14,803 nucleotides of DNA, from positions 1 through 14,803 of the forward strand of contig JARFRT010000014.1 in NCBI GenBank assembly GCA_029287105.1, read 5' to 3'. The translations under genes and the position numbers were made by a program. The stretch is from Akkermansiaceae bacterium. GTDB taxonomy: Bacteria > Verrucomicrobiota > Verrucomicrobiia > Verrucomicrobiales > Akkermansiaceae. Each line of letters begins with the position of its first letter. Within the stretch, counting starts at the first letter, position 1. The notes beneath the pieces were generated by a model. The model searched no databases. It was not told the origin of the DNA and saw only the letters and a program-made list of their open reading frames with translations. Positions 9,208-14,803 of this stretch are shown here, piece by piece.

Positions 9208-12200
9208 ATGAAAAATTACTACAAGAACCTGCTCCTCACCGTTACACTCCTTGGTATCCTCTGGATCGCGCCGCCACCTGCGGCGCAGGCTCAAGGATTC
9301 ACTAACGGCTTTAGCGATGCCTATGTTACCTTCTATGGCGAAGTCCGTCAGCTCGGCGGTGCCAACACCGTCCTGCTCCAATCCGGCGAGCTGGAGATGA
9401 CCTTTGTTAATCAGGCGAACCCTAGCAATCGGGTGACGCTGAAGACATCCCTCAGCCCAACCGGGCCGGGCGAGGTCAAGCCATGGTCCTATGCGTTGAA
9501 AGTGCCTTTGGGCTTCCTTCCCGAGGCGCCACGGATGGGGGAGTTCCTTTCTATCAACAACCAATCGACCGCGTTCAATATCACGGAAATCGCGATCGAT
9601 GGCGCCCCTGCGACCTTGCCGGATGGCAGCAAGGAGTTCTACGGGCTGAGTTTTGCCAGCCGGACGATGCAATACCGGCTCGACCTTCTAGTGGCGGGCG
9701 ATAGCACTGACTCTGACAACGACGATCTGCCCGACTGGTGGGAAAAACTCCACGGACTGGACCCGACGCTGGCGGACGCTGGTGGCGACCCGGATGACGA
9801 CGGTTGGAACAACCTCGAGGAATACCAGCGTGGTGGCGACCCCAACGTGAGTAACCGCGACCCGCTACTGGCCACCGCCGAGATACTGGTGCCCGAGTCT
9901 GGCAATGCGGGTATCTACCTGAAATTTTTGGATTCTGATACCGATCCCGCGGGTATTTCGGTGACCCTGCCGGACGGGGGTGCAACCGTTGCTGCCGGCT
10001 TTGAGATTCAAGCCGACGGGGTGCCGCTGGCCGCCGCCGGTGCACCGGTCACCTTAACCTTGGCCGACATACAAAACGGCCGACTAAGCATCACCCACAA
10101 CGACCGGACGCGGACCAGCGTGACTCTGCCGCTGAGTTGGACCGACGGCGGTGAGGACTTTTCCGGTCAGACGGTGTTGCGGGTGCTGAGCCCAAGCACC
10201 GCGGACGGGACTGATGCAGCCCTCTGGCTCGACGGACTCGATCTCGCCGAGGACACCCCAGTGGCCAGCTGGCCAGACCGCTCAGGCAATAACCGCCACG
10301 CGATGCAACCGCTCGCTGAATACCAGCCAATGGCTTCCGGCGGGTCAGTGGACTTTTCGGGTTCCACGACCGCCCACCTGTTTTTCCAGAACACGGCACT
10401 GCCGGCCGGCAATCATACCGTGCTCGCCGCCTACCAGGCGACGGAGTCATCGGATATCGCCCAGGTGCTGCTCTCCACCAACCGCGCCCACCTGAAGGTC
10501 TCAGCGACCACTCAGGCGATTTCCTACCCTGGAGCTCCGGTCTACCAGATAGACGGCTTGGCTGTCGGTGGCTACCAGCGCGCCTCCGGCACGAAGGCTA
10601 CCACGTCGATCTTCCGCCGCGTCGATGACCGGTTGGAAAATGTTTTTGGCCCTAGCTACGATGGTGAAGCCAGTCCCGCCGAAGTTCTCGATCCAGTGCT
10701 GCCAGTATTGGGAGCGCGACGTTCTGCCATTGCCAGCGGCGGCGCCCCAGTCGATCAGCCGTTCTCCGGCCAGCTCCATGAGATGCTGGTCTTTCCTACT
10801 GCTCTGGCCGAACAGAAACTGCGCGAGGCGCACGACTACCTGCAGTCCAAGTGGAGCGGGGCGGTCATCTGGGACCTCGGCACCGAACTCAAGGATATCA
10901 CCATCGCCGCAGGCGCGGACGGCACGGATAACCGGCGCCACATCATCCGTGGCGGTCACGGCAGCGACACTCTCAGTGGCGGTCCGGAGGATGACATCAT
11001 CTCAGGTGGTCCTGGTTCCGATATCCTTACCGGTGGCGGCGGCGCCGATAGCTTCGTGTTTGGTGGCATCGACACCGGCAGCGATCGGATTACCGATTTC
11101 GAGGCCGATCGCGACATCATCGATCTTTCCGCCCTGTTCTGGGACCAGTCCGGCGACGCTCGTGACTTCGTCAGCGTCCGGCTCGACGTCAATTACTCAA
11201 CACCGGTGCCGACCCTCGACAGCGTGCTGGTGGTCGTGCGCCCCAACGGCGACGGCACCCAGGAGGTTGTGCTCGAGAATACCATCATCGGCGCAGCCGA
11301 ACTGATCCAGCTGGTCGCCGAGGGGCGTCTGCGTATGGGCAGTCTGAGCATCCCGACCGAGGTGCAGATCGTTGCCGATGCCGGTCAGGGCACGATCAAG
11401 AAGTCGCTTGATGAAGCTTTCAACGTCACCGTGACCCGCAGCGGCGCAGGTGTAGGTGCTGCCATGGATGTGCCGTTGGGATTCTTCGGTGGTGGTAAAG
11501 GATTTTTTGTGGTCGACGGTGCCACTGACACCGAGGGGCAGCGGACCGTGGTCAGCTTTGCCCGCGGCGAGACCAGCAAGACCGTGACTGTCAGCCCGGT
11601 ACCGGATCTCCAAGCCGGCGGTCAGGATGACCTGCAGGTGGCCGTCTTGCCTCACTTCCGCTATTCGGTGGTCGGCGAAGCGCTCGAGCGCAGCATCGCC
11701 GACGACCCTAAAGTCTGGCTCGAGGTCATCGAAGCCAATGCTATTGCCAACCCCGTCCAGTCAGCCCGCCTGCGCCTGCATCGCGACGGTGATCTGAGCG
11801 CAAGCCTCACAGTGGGGCTGCTCAGCAGTGGCACTGCCGAGCAAGGCGTCCACATCCAGCAACTGGCAAGCAGCCTCACCATTCCGGCCGGCGCGTCCTA
11901 TGCGGATCTTCAGATCTGGCCGGTGGCGGCAGGATTGAGCGAGGGCGCTAAGGTGCTCCGGATGCACCTCTCTGCCGAGACGGGATACCGGCTCAGCCAC
12001 CCACACGAGGCACTCTTCTACGCGGCAGATACTGCTGGGGAGGCCTCCGGTATAGGCTTCGACCGCTGGCTGAGCGCATCCAGTAGTGGTGGTATCCAGA
12101 ACCAAGCCGCTCTGCTCCGCTCCGCTCCCGGGAATTTGTTCGACTACTACCAGGCCTATGCCTTGGGACTTGCCTCCGTCAGCGAACTTGGCTCGCAGAA

Positions 12201-12783
12201 TATGGTGCTGCGTGTCGCCGATCGCCGGCCAGAGCTGTGGTCGCCCGGCCAGTTCGGCGCCGCGGATCTGAATTGGAAGGTCGAGACCTCATCTGACCTA
12301 CTCGGCTGGGAGGACGTTGATGGTGCTTTTGAGCAGGTCACCGATGCCACCGGGCTGCGTCTCGTTGGCCCGCGCGCGGCGGTCGACGCACGCCATGGCT
12401 TTTACCGCCTAAGCATGAATATCAAGCCGGGTCCCGCCGTGGGCGATACCCTGACCGCCTTCACCGGCTCCAACCAATATGACATCACCGGTGCCGCAGC
12501 GTGGAGCATGGATCCCGCCACGGGCAACCTGCTGGCCGGCGGAGGCTCGAGCCGGATCATCGTGCAGACCACCGGGCCGGGCACGGTCGATTTCGAGATG
12601 AGCATCCTCGACGCGGGAACGGACGACCAATTCAAGTTTTATATTGACGGGGTTGAGCAGGCCGAGAGCACCGGCGCTGCAGTAAGGGTGCGGGAAGTGT
12701 TTGTCGGACCGGAATCCCACCTTTTGATGTGGCGGTTTGTCGAGGGCACCGGCCGCGCCATGATCAGCAACCACTCGCCATGA
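9208..12783 (+). CDS. Secreted multidomain protein: Asp-rich Ca-binding segment, LamG-like jellyroll, RTX repeats, Calx-beta-like modules
   Basis: This gene encodes 1,191 residues and starts 56 bases after the giant gene. The ATG at 9208 is chosen because a classical Sec signal peptide follows at once: basic residues, a hydrophobic core, then AQA before Gln29. Domains by residue: beta-rich segment 30-160; Asp-rich calcium-binding segment with DSDNDDLPDWWE and DPDDDGWNNLEEY at 165-216, like thrombospondin type 3 or EF-hand repeats; a cadherin/CSPG-like beta module at about 220-330; a LamG-like jellyroll at about 333-555, opening ALWLDG and WPDRSGN and closing with a helix ending LQSKW; four RTX nonapeptides at 582-617, then the usual F-x-x-x-x-D-I-I-D-L block; two Calx-beta-like modules at about 715-935; then an 'ETSSDLLGWEDV' module and a beta-rich tail. 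No cysteine is visible. The make-up suggests a calcium-stabilised extracellular or surface adhesin, probably acting with the upstream TcA-like protein. No good Shine-Dalgarno precedes it. The domains are recognised by pattern only; the specific ligand is unknown. Confidence 0.85.
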   Translation: MKNYYKNLLLTVTLLGILWIAPPPAAQAQGFTNGFSDAYVTFYGEVRQLGGANTVLLQSGELEMTFVNQANPSNRVTLKTSLSPTGPGEVKPWSYALKVPLGFLPEAPRMGEFLSINNQSTAFNITEIAIDGAPATLPDGSKEFYGLSFASRTMQYRLDLLVAGDSTDSDNDDLPDWWEKLHGLDPTLADAGGDPDDDGWNNLEEYQRGGDPNVSNRDPLLATAEILVPESGNAGIYLKFLDSDTDPAGISVTLPDGGATVAAGFEIQADGVPLAAAGAPVTLTLADIQNGRLSITHNDRTRTSVTLPLSWTDGGEDFSGQTVLRVLSPSTADGTDAALWLDGLDLAEDTPVASWPDRSGNNRHAMQPLAEYQPMASGGSVDFSGSTTAHLFFQNTALPAGNHTVLAAYQATESSDIAQVLLSTNRAHLKVSATTQAISYPGAPVYQIDGLAVGGYQRASGTKATTSIFRRVDDRLENVFGPSYDGEASPAEVLDPVLPVLGARRSAIASGGAPVDQPFSGQLHEMLVFPTALAEQKLREAHDYLQSKWSGAVIWDLGTELKDITIAAGADGTDNRRHIIRGGHGSDTLSGGPEDDIISGGPGSDILTGGGGADSFVFGGIDTGSDRITDFEADRDIIDLSALFWDQSGDARDFVSVRLDVNYSTPVPTLDSVLVVVRPNGDGTQEVVLENTIIGAAELIQLVAEGRLRMGSLSIPTEVQIVADAGQGTIKKSLDEAFNVTVTRSGAGVGAAMDVPLGFFGGGKGFFVVDGATDTEGQRTVVSFARGETSKTVTVSPVPDLQAGGQDDLQVAVLPHFRYSVVGEALERSIADDPKVWLEVIEANAIANPVQSARLRLHRDGDLSASLTVGLLSSGTAEQGVHIQQLASSLTIPAGASYADLQIWPVAAGLSEGAKVLRMHLSAETGYRLSHPHEALFYAADTAGEASGIGFDRWLSASSSGGIQNQAALLRSAPGNLFDYYQAYALGLASVSELGSQNMVLRVADRRPELWSPGQFGAADLNWKVETSSDLLGWEDVDGAFEQVTDATGLRLVGPRAAVDARHGFYRLSMNIKPGPAVGDTLTAFTGSNQYDITGAAAWSMDPATGNLLAGGGSSRIIVQTTGPGTVDFEMSILDAGTDDQFKFYIDGVEQAESTGAAVRVREVFVGPESHLLMWRFVEGTGRAMISNHSP
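10951..11058 (+). repeat. Four tandem 27-base RTX nonapeptide repeats
   Basis: Four consecutive nine-codon units encode GGHGSDTLS, GGPEDDIIS, GGPGSDILT and GGGGADSFV. They fit the RTX consensus G-G-x-G-x-D-x-[LIF]-x, which binds calcium in a parallel beta-roll. The second unit has Glu where Gly is usual, and the last degenerates into the following F-x-F-G block. Four units are enough for a short beta-roll. The repeats are internal, with about 570 residues after them, unlike the usual near-C-terminal position in type I secretion substrates. Confidence 0.85.
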
Positions 12784-13730
12784 TCGGGAACCTGCGATGG
12801 CAACTCGCCGTGGCTGCCTGCGTGGCGCTGGTGGCCGCATGCAAACCGGCAGCCGAGCACGGCAGCGAGCCGTCATCAAGCGGTGAGGATGGGGCGTTGG
12901 CCCGCGTCGGCCCCCTGGGGATTTACCAATCAGACGTGGATCTGCGCCTGCGCGACCACCATGGCGGACGCAACGACGAGGCGGCGCGCCAGATGGCGCT
13001 CGACGAGCTGGTCCGGCTAGCCCGGTTCACTCAGGCGGCGCTGGACGCAGGACTCGACGACGACCCCGTGGTCCGGGCGGAGTTCGCGCGAATCCTCGCT
13101 AGCCGGCACCGGGAAACGACCCTCAACCCGAAGTTGAAGGCCGCTGTGGCCGAGCCGGTCGCCGAGTCGCGGCTGCGCGAGATCTACGAGTCCACGAAAT
13201 CCCGCTATCAATCCGGCGAGAAACGCCAGGTGGCAGTGCTCTGGCTCAACCCGAAGGGCAATCCGGAGCGTAAAAAGCAATTCGCTACCAAACTGGCCGG
13301 AGCTCGCGAGTGGATGCTCAGTCAGGCTAACCTCAAAAATCGACCTGAAGAGGGCTTCTCCGTGCTCGCTATCGACCATTCCGAACACCAAGCCAGCCGC
13401 TACAAGGGTGGGGTGGTTGGCTGGCTGGAAGTGGGCTCGGGACACATGGATCCCTGGACCCGGACGGTCGCCGAAATCGCATTTTCGCTTGGGAAACCCG
13501 GCGAGGTCAGTCAAGTGATCACCCGCCCAGATGGCCTCTTTCTGGTCCGCTACATGGCCACGCAACCGGCAGTGCTGCGCCCGTTTGAGGCGGTGGCCGG
13601 CGCGCTGCAACGAACCGAAAAGAAGCGACTGCGCGAGCAGGCTACGCAGGAATTTGAGCAAGCTATCCAGGAGCAATATCCGGTTGATCTAGCTACCCCG
13701 AGTCCATCGCCGACCGCTGACCGCAAGTAA
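12780..13730 (+). CDS. SurA/PrsA-like parvulin-fold lipoprotein, probably a non-catalytic export chaperone
   Basis: This encodes 316 residues from the ATG that overlaps the preceding stop as ATGA, which implies translational coupling. The in-frame ATG at 12729 would put about 17 polar residues before the signal sequence, so 12780 is preferred. A lipoprotein signal runs from residue 1 to the lipobox LVAAC, with Cys21 as the lipidation site. Residues 40-135 are helical and resemble the SurA N-terminal chaperone region. Residues about 145-258 resemble a PpiC rotamase domain: QVAVLWL (first strand), GGVVGWLE, AFSLGKPGEVSQVI and GLFLVRY (last strand). In active parvulins the first and last strands usually carry histidines (H-I-L-V and G-Y-H-I); both are absent, so prolyl isomerase activity is doubtful. 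The protein is expected to be membrane-anchored outside the cytoplasm and, from its operon position, may help fold the two large exported proteins. The family call is firm, the client assignment is inference. Confidence 0.82.
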   Translation: MIGNLRWQLAVAACVALVAACKPAAEHGSEPSSSGEDGALARVGPLGIYQSDVDLRLRDHHGGRNDEAARQMALDELVRLARFTQAALDAGLDDDPVVRAEFARILASRHRETTLNPKLKAAVAEPVAESRLREIYESTKSRYQSGEKRQVAVLWLNPKGNPERKKQFATKLAGAREWMLSQANLKNRPEEGFSVLAIDHSEHQASRYKGGVVGWLEVGSGHMDPWTRTVAEIAFSLGKPGEVSQVITRPDGLFLVRYMATQPAVLRPFEAVAGALQRTEKKRLREQATQEFEQAIQEQYPVDLATPSPSPTADRK

Positions 13731-13747
13731 TGAAATGGGGCTTGCGG
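13721..13747 (+). terminator. Hairpin spanning the operon's last stop codon, possible weak terminator
   Basis: A perfect 7-base inverted repeat (CCGCAAG at 13721-13727 and CTTGCGG at 13741-13747) encloses a 13-base loop containing the stop codon. No run of T follows, so it is not a standard intrinsic terminator. It may stabilise the 3' end of the operon transcript or be chance. It is the only stem of note near the end of the three-gene unit. Confidence 0.25.
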
Positions 13748-14024
13748 CGTTCATGATGTCGCCACCCTATCTGAGATCGGTTCTGCATTACACCGGGCAC
13801 CTGACTGGCGGTGAGGGCCCGGCAGACGACGCTTCTGACAATCAGGTCATGAGCTCAACGGTCGGGCAAATACTTTCTCTTCTAGGCGGTGACACGTCGA
13901 TCGCAGTCGGCGAGTTTTTTTTTAAGAAAGGGTGAAAAAACGCAAGAACCGCTGAGAATGGCTTTTGTGAGAATTGACGACGGATTGGCTCTGAAACCAT
14001 TGAAAAACGTTGGAAAACAAGCAA
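13731..14024. other. Intergenic stretch without a supportable gene
   Basis: These 294 bases separate the operon from the tRNA-like fragment. A 66-codon reading frame (13735-13935) has no ribosome binding site, no recognisable domain and a low-complexity end, so I do not call it. A run of nine T lies at 13915-13923 but no stable stem precedes it. After about 13920 the base composition becomes more AT-rich than the operon, which may mark the approach to the integration site. Confidence 0.5.
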
Positions 14025-14091
14025 TGGCGGAGAGGGAAGGAATCGAACCAACCACGGATCATAACAACCCGTCAACGGTTTTGAAAGCCGT
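14025..14091 (-). pseudogene. tRNA-Ser-like 3' fragment (anticodon arm to CCA), probable attachment-site remnant
   Basis: Read on the minus strand, the segment ends in CCTCTCCG followed by an encoded CCA (14025-14027), the usual 3' end of a bacterial tRNA-Ser. Before it is a T loop TTCGATT (14041-14047), a long class II variable arm with a 6-base stem (14054-14072), and an anticodon-arm-like stem-loop (14075-14091) with loop TTTCAAA. The 5' acceptor strand and D arm are not found at the right distance; the nearest match, GGAGACATGG at 14124-14133, lies about 15 bases too far out and pairs at only five positions. The T stem has two T-T mismatches and the anticodon stem one C-A mismatch. This pattern fits a tRNA 3' end left by tyrosine-recombinase integration, then decaying. 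The integrase fragment just beyond its 5' side agrees. A working tRNA is unlikely. Confidence 0.5.
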
Positions 14092-14188
14092 GGTGGATTA
14101 GCTCTAATAATAGGATTTCGTTACCATGTCTCCGATCTATCTCACTTTTTGCTGGCAATACGCTCTCATTTAGCCTCTATTCGCTCCC

Positions 14189-14566
14189 ATGAGCAATAAG
14201 GTATCAGTCCTAGAGAGCGGCAAGAAAAACTATCCATGGTACGTCTCTTATCCAGACGGAGGCATACGGAAGAAAAAATACTTCAAAAAGAAAGAGCGTA
14301 AAGGGGGAGCTGATGAATGGGCAGCTAAGACACGGAAGGAACTTGCCAAGAAAGGGAATGAGCAAGCCTCTATCACCCCAACTGAGCTTCGAGCAGTCCA
14401 CATGTTCAGAGAAGCTCTCAGGAAGCTGCCAGAGCACGCTCAGACGATAACACTGGTGGATGCGGTCGAGACATTCAACAAGGGGCTTGAAAGCCGTCAC
14501 CAGTCGATTACCTGCCAAGACGTAGCTGACAAGCTTCTGGCCAAGCTACAGAAGAAACTCAAGTAA
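14189..14566 (+). CDS. Truncated phage-type integrase (N-terminal part only)
   Basis: This frame encodes 125 residues. The first 60 are very basic, with the KKNYPWYVSYPDGG strand and the KKKYFKKKERK motif typical of the arm-binding N-terminal region of tyrosine recombinases; the remainder (about 75-125) looks like the start of the SAM-like core-binding helices. The catalytic domain with the R-H-R-Y residues is missing: full integrases have roughly 350-450 residues. None of the three forward frames beyond the stop shows recognisable integrase sequence, so this is a deletion rather than a single frameshift. The ATG start has no clear Shine-Dalgarno. It lies 97 bases from the tRNA-like fragment, the usual placing of an integrase beside its attachment site. 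I associate this N-terminal type with Verrucomicrobiota, from memory. It may be a pseudogene, or a small DNA-binding protein that survived. Confidence 0.6.
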   Translation: MSNKVSVLESGKKNYPWYVSYPDGGIRKKKYFKKKERKGGADEWAAKTRKELAKKGNEQASITPTELRAVHMFREALRKLPEHAQTITLVDAVETFNKGLESRHQSITCQDVADKLLAKLQKKLK

Positions 14567-14803
14567 CAGTACATTCGATCTTCTTTCGGATGATCCATCC
14601 CAGCATTGCCATCCCTGGCAACAAACCGTGGTGACGCTCTTTCAATCCAGAACCTATATCGAAAGAAAAAACTCACTTTTTCACAACTTTTTCAACAAAA
14701 GGAGGCGCCTATAACAACAGCCCTTTTAGTTTTTTTAATTTTGCTGTTCCTGCTGATAAGTCCGATTAAGGCACTGGCTATCCTCTGCCTCGTAATTCTG
14801 ACA
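14567..14803. other. AT-rich edge with possible non-ATG membrane protein start running off the window
   Basis: No ATG-initiated gene is visible. The plus-strand frame that includes 14711 is open from 14594 to the window end. From 14711 it encodes about 30 mostly hydrophobic residues (ALLVFLILLFLLIS, then KALAILCLVIL). A strong Shine-Dalgarno-like AAAGGAGG lies at 14697-14704, six bases before an ATA codon at 14711; TTG at 14741 is another possible start. An 8-base palindrome AGGCGCCT covers 14703-14710. This could be the beginning of a small membrane protein or merely T-rich sequence that happens to read as hydrophobic. Only the continuation beyond the window can decide. Confidence 0.25.

Noticed and set aside
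12729..12731. Earlier in-frame ATG for the parvulin-like lipoprotein
   Set aside because: It would overlap the upstream gene by 55 bases and put polar, arginine-rich residues before the signal sequence. The ATG at 12780 gives an ideal lipoprotein signal and an ATGA overlap.
13905..13925. Intrinsic terminator at the nine-T run
   Set aside because: I found no stable stem directly upstream on either strand.
13735..13935. 66-codon reading frame after the operon
   Set aside because: There is no Shine-Dalgarno, no recognisable domain, and a composition that reads like intergenic sequence ending in FFFKKG from a T/A run.
13889..14101. 70-codon frame whose end reads AEREGIEPTTDHNNP
   Set aside because: This phrase is the familiar spurious translation of the antisense strand of a tRNA-like sequence; it coincides with the tRNA-Ser-like fragment.
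14025..14133. Functional tRNA-Sec (selC) or intact tRNA-Ser
   Set aside because: The TCA anticodon suggested Sec, but there is no D arm and no 8-base acceptor pairing. GGAGACATGG at 14124-14133 pairs at only five positions and is too far away for an intact tRNA.
14567..14700. Frameshifted continuation of the integrase
   Set aside because: None of the three forward frames after the stop shows core-binding or catalytic integrase motifs; the frame beginning near 14570 stops at about 14713 without similarity.
1..14803. CRISPR array, insertion sequence or transposase
   Set aside because: No spaced direct repeats, terminal inverted repeats or transposase-like reading frame were seen; the only tandem repeat is the RTX block.

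Overview
The window is moderately GC-rich DNA, most likely chromosomal, from a bacterium that I place, by style of protein rather than by a marker gene, in the Verrucomicrobiota or a related lineage of the PVC group. The grounds are very large exported proteins with LamG-type jellyroll domains, an Asp-rich calcium-binding segment beside a DWWE motif, a C-terminal 'W-x-x-E-x-S-x-D-L-x-x-W' module, and an integrase N-terminus of a type I associate with that phylum. No rRNA or housekeeping gene is present to confirm it.

Positions 2-13730 hold three genes on the plus strand that read like one operon. The first is a giant gene of more than 3,000 codons whose start lies upstream of the window. Its first half is beta-rich and carries a LamG-like domain split by an insertion. 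Its last third (about 6,400-9,151) resembles the translocation-channel and TcB-binding parts of TcA, the pore-forming subunit of ABC-type (Tc) toxin complexes: long alpha-helices flank a Gly/Ala-rich hairpin containing PDSLIAGFSNGG, followed by a C-terminal beta domain ending in a D-I-K-I-H-F-x-T-Y strand. After 56 bases comes a secreted 1,191-residue multidomain protein with a signal peptide, an Asp-rich calcium-binding segment, a LamG-like jellyroll, four RTX nonapeptides and Calx-beta-like modules. Overlapping its stop codon by ATGA is a lipoprotein with a SurA/PrsA-like parvulin fold that appears to lack the catalytic histidines.

A plausible joint reading is an exported, calcium-dependent surface or toxin-like assembly: a TcA-like translocator, a large adhesive or lectin-like partner, and a dedicated membrane-anchored folding chaperone. 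No TcB or TcC (SpvB/RHS) gene is in the window, so either it lies elsewhere or this TcA-like protein works without one.

The right end (13,731-14,803) is different in kind. A non-coding stretch is followed by a tRNA-Ser-like 3' fragment on the minus strand lacking a recognisable 5' half, then a 125-codon integrase N-terminal fragment, then AT-rich sequence with no clear gene. This looks like the attachment-site edge of an integrated, decaying mobile element lying to the right. The last 100 bases may hold the start of a membrane protein that runs off the window.
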